Assembly (NCBI GenBank): GCA_021151835.1
Contig: JAGKWO010000017.1
Coordinates: 124,001-188,000, forward strand
Origin: Gammaproteobacteria bacterium
GTDB lineage: Bacteria; Pseudomonadota; Gammaproteobacteria; Pseudomonadales; Cellvibrionaceae
Direction of reading: 5' to 3'
DNA: 64,000 nucleotides
The position numbers were made by a program, and so were the translations under genes. Of this stretch, positions 34,708 to 44,644 are shown one piece after another. The notes below the pieces were generated by a model that saw only the letters and a list, made by a program, of their open reading frames with translations, was not told the origin of the DNA and searched no databases. Each line of letters starts with the position of its first letter. Position 1 is the stretch's first letter.

Positions 34708-37700
34708 TTAAACTATGCGACCAAGCAACTCGTTCGCTTCTTTACGCTGGTCATCGTTACCCTCATTGATAACTTCGGAGAGAATATCTTTGGCCCCTTC
34801 GGCATCGCCCATATCGATATAAGCACGCGCCAAATCCAGTTTAGTCGCTGCCTCATCTGCATCGGCGAGGAAATCCAGCTCGGAGTCCATTTCGTCATCA
34901 GACAGATCGGCAAGCGCAGCTTCATCACTGGAGAATTCATTTAGATCCAGATCATCGGAATCCGCAGAGAAATCAGATAACGCTTGTGAAAACAAATCCT
35001 CATCGTGTTGATCTGCATCTGCAACAGCAGGAGCATCACCAGAAGGGACGTCATGGGCAACAACCGCACCTGGAGCAGAAGGGATTTCATCATCCAGTTC
35101 CAAATCAACGCTCGCCGGCAGATCATTGTCGGCGAATGCAGAATCCAGGTCCAAATCGCCCAACGCTGCGTCATCCGAATCCAGATCGCCAAGCTCAAGA
35201 TCGAGGTCAGCCAGTTCCTCACTGGTAGCGTCTGATTCACTATCAAAATCAAGCAATTCATCGGCAGAGTCTGCCACCACATCAGCATCACCGGGGAGAT
35301 CAAGCTCGAGTTTTGAATCCTGATTTGCAAAATCATGGTCAAGTGAATCGGTCAGGTTCAAACCTGATGACTCAATATCATCAAGGTGCAAGTCATCATC
35401 CAGGTCCAGCCCCAGCTCAGCCTGGTCTTTTGCTATTTCCTGTGCGGCGAAGTCCGATATGCTCGCCGAATCACCACCCAGTGCATCATCATCGAAATCA
35501 ACATCCAGACTTTCCATCTCATGGTCGAGCGCCGCCAGATCAATATCATCGACATCCATATCAAGATTGAAATCATCGGCAGCAACATCCAATGTTTCGG
35601 AAGCATCGTTTGTTACCGGCACCGCCGAAGCGTCATTCGCAAGCACAACTGAATCAGCGTCTTCATCCAAAGCCAAATCGGAATCCAGCGCTAAATCATC
35701 ATCGAGCGCCAGGTCATCATCCAGATCAAAATTGAATTCATCTTCTATAGTGGCTGTAGCAGGCTCTATATCATCTTCAGGTAATTTATTGCTTTCCAGA
35801 TCATCCAATGCCAGTGAAAGCTCGGACAAATCATCCGCCTCAGCGCTGACATCCGTAGAATCATCCAGATCCAGCTCAAAGTCATTGTCCGCCGACTCAG
35901 CTACTGCTGGCTGGCCCGGCTCGTCATCATCCAGATCCAACTTGAAATCAAAGTCGGATGGATCATAAGGTGCAGGTGCCGGCGCCTCGGAAACGGACAG
36001 GTCATCATCCAGATTAAAATCATCAAGCGCAAAATCCTCTGTGGATGAGGAAGCACCCGCATCAAACTCACCTGCACCGGAGATACCAGCACGCAGCTCT
36101 GATGCACGCGCCAAAAGCGCAGCACCCGCCAGCGGCAAGAGCGCCGCATAATGCTTATCAAAACCGGCAGCGTTCTGTTGCTGGGCATAAACCTCCAGCA
36201 ACTTCATCCGGACTTCGGTCGAATCCGGATCTTTTTTAAGGGCGTTTAGCAGCATTTCCTCTGCTTGATCCAACTTACCGTAAGCGATGTAGATATCAGC
36301 TTCGCCTACCACATCACCGGTTTCAGCAACGGCTGAAACCGGGTGCTCTTCATCAAATAATGAGGATTCATCGATCTCGTTGAAATGATCCGGAACTCCC
36401 GCCGGTTCATCTACCTGCCCGGGTGTTTCATCCAATGCGAACACATCTTCCTGATCAAACTCTTGCTGTTGCTCCTCAGCTTGCTGCTTACGGCGACGGT
36501 AAACCAGGTAACCGACGCCGGCGAGCCCCAGAAGCCCCAAACCGATCAAGGGAGCATTTTCAACTGCGGTATCAGCTAAAGTAGGCTCGGGTGCTGGAGG
36601 TGGAGGCGTAGCGGGCTTAGGCTGCGCCGCTGCAGGCTTGGGTTGCGCTGCCGGTTGCGGAGGCGGTGCGGCGACAACCGCATCACTTGAAGCCGCAGCA
36701 CTCGTTGTCGCAACTGGAGCCTCTGCAGTTTCAGCAGGTTTGGTTTCTGTTGGCCTGGTTTCCGCAGGTTTGGTTACCGGGGCCTCAGCAGGCTTGGCAG
36801 TGGACGGGTTTGCAGCCGTGGCCCCTGAGTTCTTTTGTTCTGCCGCCACCTGAAGTGCGCGCAATTTTTCATTGCTCACATCAACCAGGCGCTGCATGGT
36901 TTCGATTTGCGATTCAAGGTCTTTTACGCGTGAACTTAATTCGGTATTTTCAGCTTTGGACTTATCCAATTCTTCCAGCGTAGTCGCCAGTTCGGACTCA
37001 AGTGCTTTTCCAGAACCATCATTGGCTCCACTACCCTGCCCACTTCTTCCACCAGTTGACGGAGCAGCCAACTTAACACGACCACTCACTTCGGTAGATT
37101 CAGTGCGCGCCGCCGTTGTGCGACGGGATGCATTAATTTGTGCCCCTAATGCAGAATCGCCACTTGCCTGTGCAAACTGGCTAACCGCCTCGGTTTTCCC
37201 TATCGCTTTCATTTCACTCGCATCAGGCACACGCAACACCTGGCCACGGCGCAACCGATTGATATTACCGCTAATAAAGGCATCAGGATTCGCCTTGTAC
37301 AAAGCCATCATACTTTGATGCACGGAAACACTTGAATCCGGGCGAGCGCGCAATGCTATTTCCCACAAAGTGTCATTACCGCGCACTTCATAGTCACTGC
37401 CGCTCAGCGAAGGCTTTGGGCTGGCACTTCCTGAACCAGACGATGTTCTGGTTACCGGGGCACTGCGAACGGGAGAAGTAGCTGGCGCTTGCTGGTTTGT
37501 GGCCGATTGAGCAGTGGGTTTTGGTGTTGATGTGGTAGCAGATTGAACTGCGCGAGCAGCACCATCTTCTTCAAAGGTTGGCAAATCCATTAACAAAGTG
37601 TATTCGCGCAACAAGCGGCCAGCAGTCCAGCGGGCTTCGATTAAAAAGTTCAGGTAGGGTTCGTGGACCGGAGTGCGTGATCTGATCAGCACTTTGGGGC

Positions 37701-37971
37701 CATCAGCCGCCTCCATGTCTACGGTAAACTGAAATTCGGTGTAGAAAAATAAACGATCGACCCCATTGCGCTCAAAGTCCGCAGGTGATGCCAGGGTAAC
37801 CAGAATTTGCTCTGCGGTGAGATCACGGGTATCAAGCAGCTTGACCTCAGCCTCAAGCGGCTGGTTCAGCGTTGACTTAAGCTTAACCTCACCCAATCCC
37901 AAAGCACTCACATGGGATGAGAGCGCCAGGGACGCAAGACCACAGGCTAAAACCAACTGACGAAGACGCAT
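34708..37971 (-). CDS. fimV: FimV/HubP-family polar hub protein
   Basis: 1087 residues. Signal peptide (cleaved near SALG, residue 25), a FimV N-terminal domain, a LysM domain at about 192-249 (peptidoglycan binding), a coiled coil at about 323-380, a Pro/Ala/Lys-rich linker at 385-465 and one membrane helix at about 473-491. A long, very acidic cytoplasmic region with repeated DDLALD-type units follows, then the C-terminal FimV motif (KLDLARAYIDMGDAEGAKDIL). FimV/HubP proteins organise the pole and type IV pili or twitching. It lies between asd and truA as in Pseudomonas. Confidence 0.95.
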   Translation of the reverse strand: MRLRQLVLACGLASLALSSHVSALGLGEVKLKSTLNQPLEAEVKLLDTRDLTAEQILVTLASPADFERNGVDRLFFYTEFQFTVDMEAADGPKVLIRSRTPVHEPYLNFLIEARWTAGRLLREYTLLMDLPTFEEDGAARAVQSATTSTPKPTAQSATNQQAPATSPVRSAPVTRTSSGSGSASPKPSLSGSDYEVRGNDTLWEIALRARPDSSVSVHQSMMALYKANPDAFISGNINRLRRGQVLRVPDASEMKAIGKTEAVSQFAQASGDSALGAQINASRRTTAARTESTEVSGRVKLAAPSTGGRSGQGSGANDGSGKALESELATTLEELDKSKAENTELSSRVKDLESQIETMQRLVDVSNEKLRALQVAAEQKNSGATAANPSTAKPAEAPVTKPAETRPTETKPAETAEAPVATTSAAASSDAVVAAPPPQPAAQPKPAAAQPKPATPPPPAPEPTLADTAVENAPLIGLGLLGLAGVGYLVYRRRKQQAEEQQQEFDQEDVFALDETPGQVDEPAGVPDHFNEIDESSLFDEEHPVSAVAETGDVVGEADIYIAYGKLDQAEEMLLNALKKDPDSTEVRMKLLEVYAQQQNAAGFDKHYAALLPLAGAALLARASELRAGISGAGEFDAGASSSTEDFALDDFNLDDDLSVSEAPAPAPYDPSDFDFKLDLDDDEPGQPAVAESADNDFELDLDDSTDVSAEADDLSELSLALDDLESNKLPEDDIEPATATIEDEFNFDLDDDLALDDDLALDSDLALDEDADSVVLANDASAVPVTNDASETLDVAADDFNLDMDVDDIDLAALDHEMESLDVDFDDDALGGDSASISDFAAQEIAKDQAELGLDLDDDLHLDDIESSGLNLTDSLDHDFANQDSKLELDLPGDADVVADSADELLDFDSESDATSEELADLDLELGDLDSDDAALGDLDLDSAFADNDLPASVDLELDDEIPSAPGAVVAHDVPSGDAPAVADADQHDEDLFSQALSDFSADSDDLDLNEFSSDEAALADLSDDEMDSELDFLADADEAATKLDLARAYIDMGDAEGAKDILSEVINEGNDDQRKEANELLGRIV

Positions 37972-38324
37972 AGCGCTATCCTTTTATTATTCCGCGGCTG
38001 AATTGCAATGATTAGCCAAACATTTTAGTTGATATACACAACATCGACCTGGTGAGACATGCTGCGTTGGTGAGGCCTAAAACCTCGAATAAATATTCAG
38101 TATCCTTCGTAAGTATTCATTATAAATAGGTTTTTATCAATACTCGGGGTCTTGACAAAGCTGTCATAAATCCTGTTTTTTAAACCTTTCATCATTCCTG
38201 TTCGCAAAAATGTGAAAAAAGCCTGACATTTAAATCCTTATTTATTACCAAAACGGTTATATAAAGCAAAAACCCCGGGTTTTAGGCCCGGGGTTTTTTA
38301 GCGTTATAAAGACCAAAAGAGGGT
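37972..38324. other. Intergenic region between asd and fimV
   Basis: 353 bases without an ORF. The asd terminator occupies 38271-38299. The remainder is AT-rich and must contain the fimV promoter. I see no clear repeat or conserved RNA there. Confidence 0.5.
38271..38299. terminator. Bidirectional terminator downstream of asd
   Basis: AACCCCGGG (38271-38279) pairs with CCCGGGGTT (38287-38295) around GTTTTAGG-type loop sequence, with A and T runs on both sides. It ends the leuC-to-asd transcript on the minus strand. Confidence 0.9.
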
Positions 38325-39431
38325 TTATTTTGACTCTTTGAGAATTCGCAGCATACGACGCAATGGTTCAGCTGCACCCCACAACAATTGGTCACCGATC
38401 ACAAAGGCAGATACATACTCAGGCCCCATGTTGAGCTTGCGCACGCGACCAACACCAATTTTCAAACCGCCAGTAATAGAGGCAGGGGTCAGTTCTTGCT
38501 CAGTGATGCTGCGCTCATTAGGCACAAATTTCACCCAGTCATTACCTGACTTGATAATGGATTCAATCTCCTCAAGCGGAAGATCTTTCTTGAGTTTGAC
38601 GGTTAGCGCCAGGCTGTGGCAACGCATCGCCCCAATACGCACACACAAACCATCCACCGGAATAGTGCTGTCAGTACCTAAAATTTTGTTAACTTCAGCC
38701 TGGCCTTTCCACTCTTCTTTGGATTGACCATTGTCCAGTTGCTTATCGATCCAGGGGATCAAACCGCCAGCCAGGGGTGCAGGGAAAAACTCACGTGGCA
38801 CATCATTGCGGATAGTGCTGGCAACTTTTCTATCGATATCCAAAATGGCGGATGCCGGTGTTGCCAACTCATCGGCTACAGCGTCATGAATTACGCCCAT
38901 GCCTTTTAGCAATTCGCGCATGTGATTTGCACCACCGCCCGATGCCGCCTGATAAGTCATGGAACTAACCCACTCCACCAAACCAGCATGGAACAGGCCG
39001 CCCATTCCCATCAGCATGATGGAGTTGGTGCAATTACCACCAATGAAGTTTTTAACACCTTTTTGCAAGGCAGTATCGATAAGGCCACGATTAACCGGAT
39101 CGAGGATAATAACAGCATCATCTTCCATACGCAGGCTGGAAGCCGCATCAATCCAATAGCCATTCCAGCCGGATGAGCGCAGTTTCGGGAAAATTTCATT
39201 GGTGTAATCGCCACCCTGGCAGGTGACGATTACGTCCAGTTGCTTCAGATCATCTACAGAATAAGCATCTTTCAATGCAGGTAAACCAGCCGCAACGGCC
39301 GGCGCAGCACCACCTACGTTGGAAGTGGTGAAAAATACGGGTTCGATATCGGCAAAATCATTTTCTGACTGCATACGCTCCATCAATACGGAGCCCACCA
39401 TACCGCGCCAACCTACAAAACCTACTTTCAT
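38325..39431 (-). CDS. asd: Aspartate-semialdehyde dehydrogenase
   Basis: 368 residues from the ATG at 39431 (VGFVGWRGMVGSVLMERM); the ORF's earlier start at 39452 is not supported by family length. The catalytic cysteine is in GGNCTNS. It reduces aspartyl phosphate to the semialdehyde, the branch point to lysine/DAP, threonine and methionine. It follows leuB by 49 bases, as in Pseudomonas. Confidence 0.97.
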   Translation of the reverse strand: MKVGFVGWRGMVGSVLMERMQSENDFADIEPVFFTTSNVGGAAPAVAAGLPALKDAYSVDDLKQLDVIVTCQGGDYTNEIFPKLRSSGWNGYWIDAASSLRMEDDAVIILDPVNRGLIDTALQKGVKNFIGGNCTNSIMLMGMGGLFHAGLVEWVSSMTYQAASGGGANHMRELLKGMGVIHDAVADELATPASAILDIDRKVASTIRNDVPREFFPAPLAGGLIPWIDKQLDNGQSKEEWKGQAEVNKILGTDSTIPVDGLCVRIGAMRCHSLALTVKLKKDLPLEEIESIIKSGNDWVKFVPNERSITEQELTPASITGGLKIGVGRVRKLNMGPEYVSAFVIGDQLLWGAAEPLRRMLRILKESK

Positions 39432-39480
39432 CTCAGTCTCTCTTTCATTCAAAAGCTAATTAATCCAGCTAGCGTTGCAA

Positions 39481-40560
39481 CTATGCATTCAAAGCCGCAA
39501 CAACAGCATCGCCCATTTGTGAGGTAGATACTTTGGTCTTACCTTCCGTATAAATATCGGCAGTACGGTAACCCTGGTCCAACACCTTGCCAACTGCTAC
39601 TTCAATCGCATCCGCAACCTGCGGATAACCGAGTGAATAACGCAGCATCATGGATACCGATAAAATAGTCGCAAGCGGGTTTGCGATACCCTGCCCGGCG
39701 ATGTCCGGAGCCGAACCATGGCACGGCTCGTACATACCGCGCCCCTCTTTATCGAGCGAGGCCGACGGCAGCATACCGATGGAGCCAGTCAACATTGCAG
39801 CTGCGTCGGACAAAATATCACCAAACATATTACCAGTCACCAACACATCGAATTGTTTCGGTGCACGTACCAATTGCATCGCCGCATTATCCACATACAT
39901 GTGTGATAACTCTACGTCCGGATACTCTTTATGCAGGGTATCCATGACTTCGCGCCAGAGCATGGTCGCTTCCAATACGTTAGCTTTATCGACTGAACAA
40001 ACTTTGCCATTACGCTTGCGCGCCATTTCAAAAGCGGTACGGCCAATACGGATAATCTCGCTCTCGGAGTATTTATACGTGTTGTAACCTTCGCGTTCAC
40101 CATTTTCCAGGACACGGATGCCGCGCGGCTCACCAAAGTAAATTCCCCCCGCCAATTCGCGCACAATCAAAATATCCAAACCGGAAACCACTTCCGGTTT
40201 TAACGAGGAAGCATCAACCAATTGCGGGTACAACAGCGCAGGGCGCAGGTTTGCGTACAAGCCCAATTGCGAACGGATTTTCAATAACCCTTTTTCCGGA
40301 CGAATCGAGCGATCCAGCTTGTCCCACTTGGGGCCGCCTACGGCGCCCAATAAAATCGCATCAGCCTTGCGCGCTTTTTCCAGTGTGGAATCAGCCAGCG
40401 GAACACCGTAAGCATCAATTGCGCAGCCGCCCATGTGATCATTTTCAAACGTTAATCCGAGATCAAATTTGGTATTGATAACATCGAGAACCTTGCGCGC
40501 TTCACGCACAATTTCCGGACCTATACCATCGCCTTCCAGAATTAAAATATGTTTACCCAC
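39481..40560 (-). CDS. leuB: 3-isopropylmalate dehydrogenase
   Basis: 359 residues. Metal- and substrate-binding motifs of the isocitrate/isopropylmalate dehydrogenase family: GDGIGPEIV, LLGAVGGPKWD, RELAGGIYFG, and NMFGDILSD plus EPCHGSAPDIAGQG in the C-terminal half. It oxidises and decarboxylates 3-isopropylmalate in leucine synthesis. It lies 27 bases after the DapF-like gene and separated by it from leuCD. Confidence 0.97.
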   Translation of the reverse strand: MGKHILILEGDGIGPEIVREARKVLDVINTKFDLGLTFENDHMGGCAIDAYGVPLADSTLEKARKADAILLGAVGGPKWDKLDRSIRPEKGLLKIRSQLGLYANLRPALLYPQLVDASSLKPEVVSGLDILIVRELAGGIYFGEPRGIRVLENGEREGYNTYKYSESEIIRIGRTAFEMARKRNGKVCSVDKANVLEATMLWREVMDTLHKEYPDVELSHMYVDNAAMQLVRAPKQFDVLVTGNMFGDILSDAAAMLTGSIGMLPSASLDKEGRGMYEPCHGSAPDIAGQGIANPLATILSVSMMLRYSLGYPQVADAIEVAVGKVLDQGYRTADIYTEGKTKVSTSQMGDAVVAALNA

Positions 40561-40587
40561 AAACTTTCTCCAAGTAAAAAATAGTTA

Positions 40588-41415
40588 TCAACAATCAACG
40601 GCTTCAGCGCTTAAATGTCCTTCGCCAATCTTGCATACCGGACCTTTCATTGTGGCAAAAAATTGATTATCCAATGCAATATCAATCACGCCACCAGGCA
40701 TATGGACTGCAATCTGCGCATCACAAACACCCAACGCATAGGCAACCGCCGCCGCTGCAGTACTGCTACTGCCGGAAGCCAAGGTGTAACCAGCGCCCCG
40801 CTCCCAAATTTCAATCTGGATATTATTGCGATCAACCACTTTTAAAAATTGCACATTGGTGCGATGTTTAAATTGCGCATCCCGCTCAATAATTGGCCCA
40901 AACTTTTTTGCTATTTCAGGGGTAGGTTCATCCACTAAAACAACGCAATGCGGATTCCCCACATTGGCGGGATAAAACATAACTACCTGCTGATCAATTA
41001 CTACCGTTTTTGTAGCAATTCCAGGCTCACCATCATGCTCATGAGTAAACCTTACCTTTCCCATTGCCACTGATACCGATTTACCTGCAGCATGAACCAC
41101 TGCACTAACCATCCCGCCTTTGGTCTCAACAGTAAACTTTTCACCGCTGACCCATTGCTGATCCCACAAATAGCGACAAAAAATACGCAATCCATTGCCA
41201 CTTTTTTCAGCTTCACTGCCATCAGGGTTAAAAATGTGTAACGCGAAATCACCAGCATCACTCTTCAGCGGCCCAAACAACACGCCATCAGCACCAAAGC
41301 CGTAATGGCGATCACATAGCACCTTGATCTGTTCGATAGTGAGCGCACCTGATACATCTGCCGGATTGACAACAATGTAATCATTTCCCAGTGCGTGATA
41401 CTTGGTGAACTTCAT
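40588..41415 (-). CDS. DapF-family protein lacking both catalytic cysteines, inside the leu operon
   Basis: 275 residues, full DapF length and fold signature: HALGNDYIVV, GFGADGVLF, GNPHCVVLVD, TNVQFLKV and WERGAG. In diaminopimelate epimerase two cysteines are essential, in CGNGARC and ACGSGA. Here the first motif reads KSGNGLR (Ser72) and the second LASGSSS (Ser214), and the residue after ERGAG is Tyr, not Glu. Substrate-binding asparagines appear kept, but a normal two-base epimerisation looks impossible, so this is probably a paralogue with another reaction. The gene starts three bases after leuD and ends 27 bases before leuB. It would normally be annotated dapF; I advise against assuming that. 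Confidence 0.88.
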   Translation of the reverse strand: MKFTKYHALGNDYIVVNPADVSGALTIEQIKVLCDRHYGFGADGVLFGPLKSDAGDFALHIFNPDGSEAEKSGNGLRIFCRYLWDQQWVSGEKFTVETKGGMVSAVVHAAGKSVSVAMGKVRFTHEHDGEPGIATKTVVIDQQVVMFYPANVGNPHCVVLVDEPTPEIAKKFGPIIERDAQFKHRTNVQFLKVVDRNNIQIEIWERGAGYTLASGSSSTAAAAVAYALGVCDAQIAVHMPGGVIDIALDNQFFATMKGPVCKIGEGHLSAEAVDC

Positions 41416-41418
41416 TAT

Positions 41419-42066
41419 TTATTTCACTACATCAAACAACCAGGGCGCTTCTGCGCGACGCTTGGTTTCATAAGCACGAATTTTATCGGCATGCTCAAGG
41501 GTTAAACCAATATCATCCAGGCCGTTTAATAAACAATGTTTACGGAATGCATCAACCTCAAAACCAAAGCTTTCACCTGCGGGTGTAGTCACGGTTTGCG
41601 CTGCAAGATCAACGGTTAATTGATAGCCCTCCGTTGCATACATTTCCTTAAACAATTTATCGACAATGCTTTCGCTCAAAATAATTGGCAATAAACCGTT
41701 TTTGAAACAGTTATTAAAGAAAATATCGGCAAAGCTTGGCGCGATTACGCTGCGAAAGCCGTAATCATCCAGCGCCCAGGGAGCATGCTCACGGCTTGAA
41801 CCACAACCAAAGTTCTCGCGCGCCAGTAAAATACTGGCATTTTTATAGCGCGGAAAATTCAGCGGGAATTCGTTATTGAGCGGGCGGCCTTCGCAACTTT
41901 GGTCTGGCTTGCCTTCATCGAGGTAACGCAATTCATCAAATAAATTTTTACCAAAACCGGTGCGTTTGATCGATTTCAAAAACTGCTTCGGGATGATCAT
42001 ATCGGTATCGACATTAGCGCGGTCCATAGGAGCAGCAATGCCTTGTATCACAGTAAAACTTTTCAT
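41419..42066 (-). CDS. leuD: 3-isopropylmalate dehydratase small subunit
   Basis: 215 residues, the swivelling domain of isopropylmalate isomerase: DTDMIIPKQFLK, NFGCGSSREHAPWAL and IAPSFADIFFNN. It works with LeuC to isomerise 2- to 3-isopropylmalate. It starts 15 bases after leuC. Confidence 0.97.
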   Translation of the reverse strand: MKSFTVIQGIAAPMDRANVDTDMIIPKQFLKSIKRTGFGKNLFDELRYLDEGKPDQSCEGRPLNNEFPLNFPRYKNASILLARENFGCGSSREHAPWALDDYGFRSVIAPSFADIFFNNCFKNGLLPIILSESIVDKLFKEMYATEGYQLTVDLAAQTVTTPAGESFGFEVDAFRKHCLLNGLDDIGLTLEHADKIRAYETKRRAEAPWLFDVVK

Positions 42067-42081
42067 GGCTGTCTCCTACTC

Positions 42082-43500
42082 TCAATTAAATGTACGCACA
42101 TCAACAAAATGACCGGCAATTGCCGCTGCCGCTGCCATCGCCGGACTCACCAAATGGGTGCGACCGCCATAGCCCTGACGCCCTTCAAAGTTGCGATTTG
42201 ATGTGGACGCACAATGCTCACCGGCACCCAGTTTGTCAGCGTTCATCGCCAAACACATGGAACAACCGGGTTCACGCCATTCCAATCCAGCCGCGATAAA
42301 AATCTTGTCCAAACCTTCCGCTTCCGCTTGTGCTTTTACAGCACCGGAGCCTGGAACAACAATCGCTTCTTTAACAGAGCCGGCTTTTTGGCGACCTTTA
42401 ACAATTTCTGCCGCAGCACGAATATCTTCAATGCGCGAGTTGGTGCAGGAACCAATAAATACCCGATCAACATGAATGGAGGTAATCGGCTGGTTGGCTT
42501 GCAATCCCATATATTGCAACGCGCGAATCATATCGTTGCGTTTAACCGGATCAGCCTCATTGGCAGGATCAGGTACTTTATCCTCAACCGAAACGACCAT
42601 CTCCGGTGAGGTCCCCCAACTGACTTGCGGTTTGATTTCAGCGCCGTTGATTTCAACTACGGAATCAAAGTGTGCGCCATCATCACTGACATAATTTTTC
42701 CACTCAGCAACTGCTTTTTCCCACACATCACCTGTGGGTGCGTAAGTGCGCCCTTTGACATAATCGATGGTGGTTTGATCAACAGCAACCATACCGGCGC
42801 GCGCGCCCGCTTCAATCGCCATATTACACACGGTCATCCGGCCTTCCATGCTCATCTCGCGAAATACCTGCCCACCAAATTCCATCGCATAACCGGTACC
42901 ACCGGCAGTGCCAATTTTCGCGATGATGGCGAGCACAACATCTTTGGGTGTAACACCAAGGCCAAGCTTGCCATCCACCTTAACCAACATATTTTTCATT
43001 TTTTTAGCAACCAAACATTGGGTCGCCATCACGTGCTCCACCTCACTGGTGCCAATACCGTGAGCCAAGGCGCCCAAAGCACCGTTGGTTGCGGTATGCG
43101 AATCACCACAAACGACGGTCATACCGGGCAAACAAGCGCCGGTCTCAGGGCCAACGACGTGCACAATCCCCTGGCGATCATCATTTATTTTGAATTCGAG
43201 GATGCCGAACTCATCGCAGTTGTCATCAAGGGTTTTCACCTGGATCAATGACACCGGGTCCTGGATACCACTCACCCCATGGGCACGCTCTTTTTGCGTA
43301 GTCGGCACGTTGTGATCCGGCGTAGCAAGGATCGAGTCCACCCGCCAGGGCTTACGCCCCGCCATGCGCAGGCCATCAAACGCCTGCGGCGACGTTACTT
43401 CGTGAACGATGTGACGATCAATGTAGATGAGTGCAGACCCATCGTCGCTTTGGTGGACGAGGTGGGCATCCCACAATTTGTCATAAAGGGTTTTAGCCAT
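42082..43500 (-). CDS. leuC: 3-isopropylmalate dehydratase large subunit
   Basis: 472 residues, aconitase family with a [4Fe-4S] cluster. Cluster cysteines are in GSCTNSR and GCSMCLAMN; GDSHTATNGALG is also typical. The start is the ATG at 43500 with GGAG six bases upstream, rather than the TTG at 43512. It is the first gene of leuC-leuD-DapF-like-leuB-asd and divergent from a LysR gene. Confidence 0.97.
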   Translation of the reverse strand: MAKTLYDKLWDAHLVHQSDDGSALIYIDRHIVHEVTSPQAFDGLRMAGRKPWRVDSILATPDHNVPTTQKERAHGVSGIQDPVSLIQVKTLDDNCDEFGILEFKINDDRQGIVHVVGPETGACLPGMTVVCGDSHTATNGALGALAHGIGTSEVEHVMATQCLVAKKMKNMLVKVDGKLGLGVTPKDVVLAIIAKIGTAGGTGYAMEFGGQVFREMSMEGRMTVCNMAIEAGARAGMVAVDQTTIDYVKGRTYAPTGDVWEKAVAEWKNYVSDDGAHFDSVVEINGAEIKPQVSWGTSPEMVVSVEDKVPDPANEADPVKRNDMIRALQYMGLQANQPITSIHVDRVFIGSCTNSRIEDIRAAAEIVKGRQKAGSVKEAIVVPGSGAVKAQAEAEGLDKIFIAAGLEWREPGCSMCLAMNADKLGAGEHCASTSNRNFEGRQGYGGRTHLVSPAMAAAAAIAGHFVDVRTFN

Positions 43501-43650
43501 GGCGATCTCCAATAAAGCCTAAAAGGCTCAACTCACAGGGTTGCAGCGAAACTGTTTATAAAAGGAATAAGGTAGTAAGAATGACGCCATGCTACGCCCG
43601 CCAAACCCATAAAACAAATTTATCTTTTTTATATATTGCATTCCATTTAG

Positions 43651-43667
43651 GAATAGTCTAAATATTC
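43651..43667. promoter_or_regulatory. Candidate LysR-type operator between leuC and its divergent regulator
   Basis: Inverted repeat GAATA-N7-TATTC, extendable outwards by TA, ends five bases before the regulator's ATG. It has the size of a LysR T-N11-A box. The regulator has no clear Shine-Dalgarno sequence, so binding here could give autorepression. Confidence 0.4.
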
Positions 43668-43672
43668 TACGA

Positions 43673-44572
43673 ATGGATACACAACACCTACAGGCATTTG
43701 TTGCCATCGCTGAAAACGGGTCATTTTCTGCCGCTGCCGAGCGGTTGCATTTGACACAACCAGCGATTAGCAAACGTATTGCGTTATTAGAGGAGCAGTT
43801 AAAAGCCCCTTTATTTGACCGGATCGGCCGACAAGTGGCCCTGACCCAGGCCGGTCAGTTGTTATTAAGCAAAGCCAAATTAATCTTGGGGGAGGTGATA
43901 GCCGCGCAAAGGGCTATCGCGGATTTACAAGGTGATGTGCAGGGCAAGTTGAGCATCGCGACCAGCCATCATGTGGGGTTGCACTATTTACCGCCCTACT
44001 TGCGCGAATTTTCGACGCGTCACCCGCAAGTGAAGCTGGACTTACATTTTTTAGATTCGGAGCAGGCATACCATGAAATCCTACAAGGCAGATTCGACCT
44101 CGCCATTATTACGCTCGCGCTTTCGCAAGACGCACGACTCCAAAGCCACACCCTCTGGCACGACCAACTCCACTTTGTCGTCGCGCCCTCTCACCCACTC
44201 GCACAATCAGGTGACACCAACGCCGCACAACCGCCTCTTCAGTTGGCCGATTTAAGTAAACACCCGGCGATAATGCCGGATGTAAATACCTATACAACGC
44301 AACTCATCAAAAACCTTTTTGATGATGAAAAATTGCCACTGGATATCGGCATGATTTCCAACCACCTCGATACTATCAAGATGCTGCTCAGCATTAATCT
44401 TGGCTGGGGTGTTTTACCGCGCAAAATTATTGATGAACAATTGCAAATATTGAATGTAAACCACCCGCCTATTATGCGCCCACTGGGATGCATCCATCAC
44501 AACCAACGCACACTCAATAATGCTGCCCGTGTTTTTTTAAAACTGTTGCAGAATGATGGAAACCCTGCATGA
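43673..44572 (+). CDS. LysR-family regulator, likely of the leu operon
   Basis: 299 residues. N-terminal winged helix-turn-helix (AFVAIAENGSFSAAAERLHLTQPAISKRI), then a periplasmic-binding-like effector domain from about residue 90. It is divergent from leuC, and a LysR gene occupies the same place in Pseudomonas, so control of leuC expression is a fair inference. The effector is unknown. It ends 72 bases before the next gene, which may be independent. Confidence 0.9.
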   Translation: MDTQHLQAFVAIAENGSFSAAAERLHLTQPAISKRIALLEEQLKAPLFDRIGRQVALTQAGQLLLSKAKLILGEVIAAQRAIADLQGDVQGKLSIATSHHVGLHYLPPYLREFSTRHPQVKLDLHFLDSEQAYHEILQGRFDLAIITLALSQDARLQSHTLWHDQLHFVVAPSHPLAQSGDTNAAQPPLQLADLSKHPAIMPDVNTYTTQLIKNLFDDEKLPLDIGMISNHLDTIKMLLSINLGWGVLPRKIIDEQLQILNVNHPPIMRPLGCIHHNQRTLNNAARVFLKLLQNDGNPA

Positions 44573-44644
44573 CAGCGAGGAAAATTGTAAAAAATTTCAT
44601 ACAACTGCCAACATAAATTCAATTTACTATCACAGGAATATTTT

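Noticed and set aside
35000..36000. Repetitive DNA in fimV as a mobile or regulatory repeat array
   Set aside because: It is fully explained by in-frame Asp/Leu-rich coding repeats.
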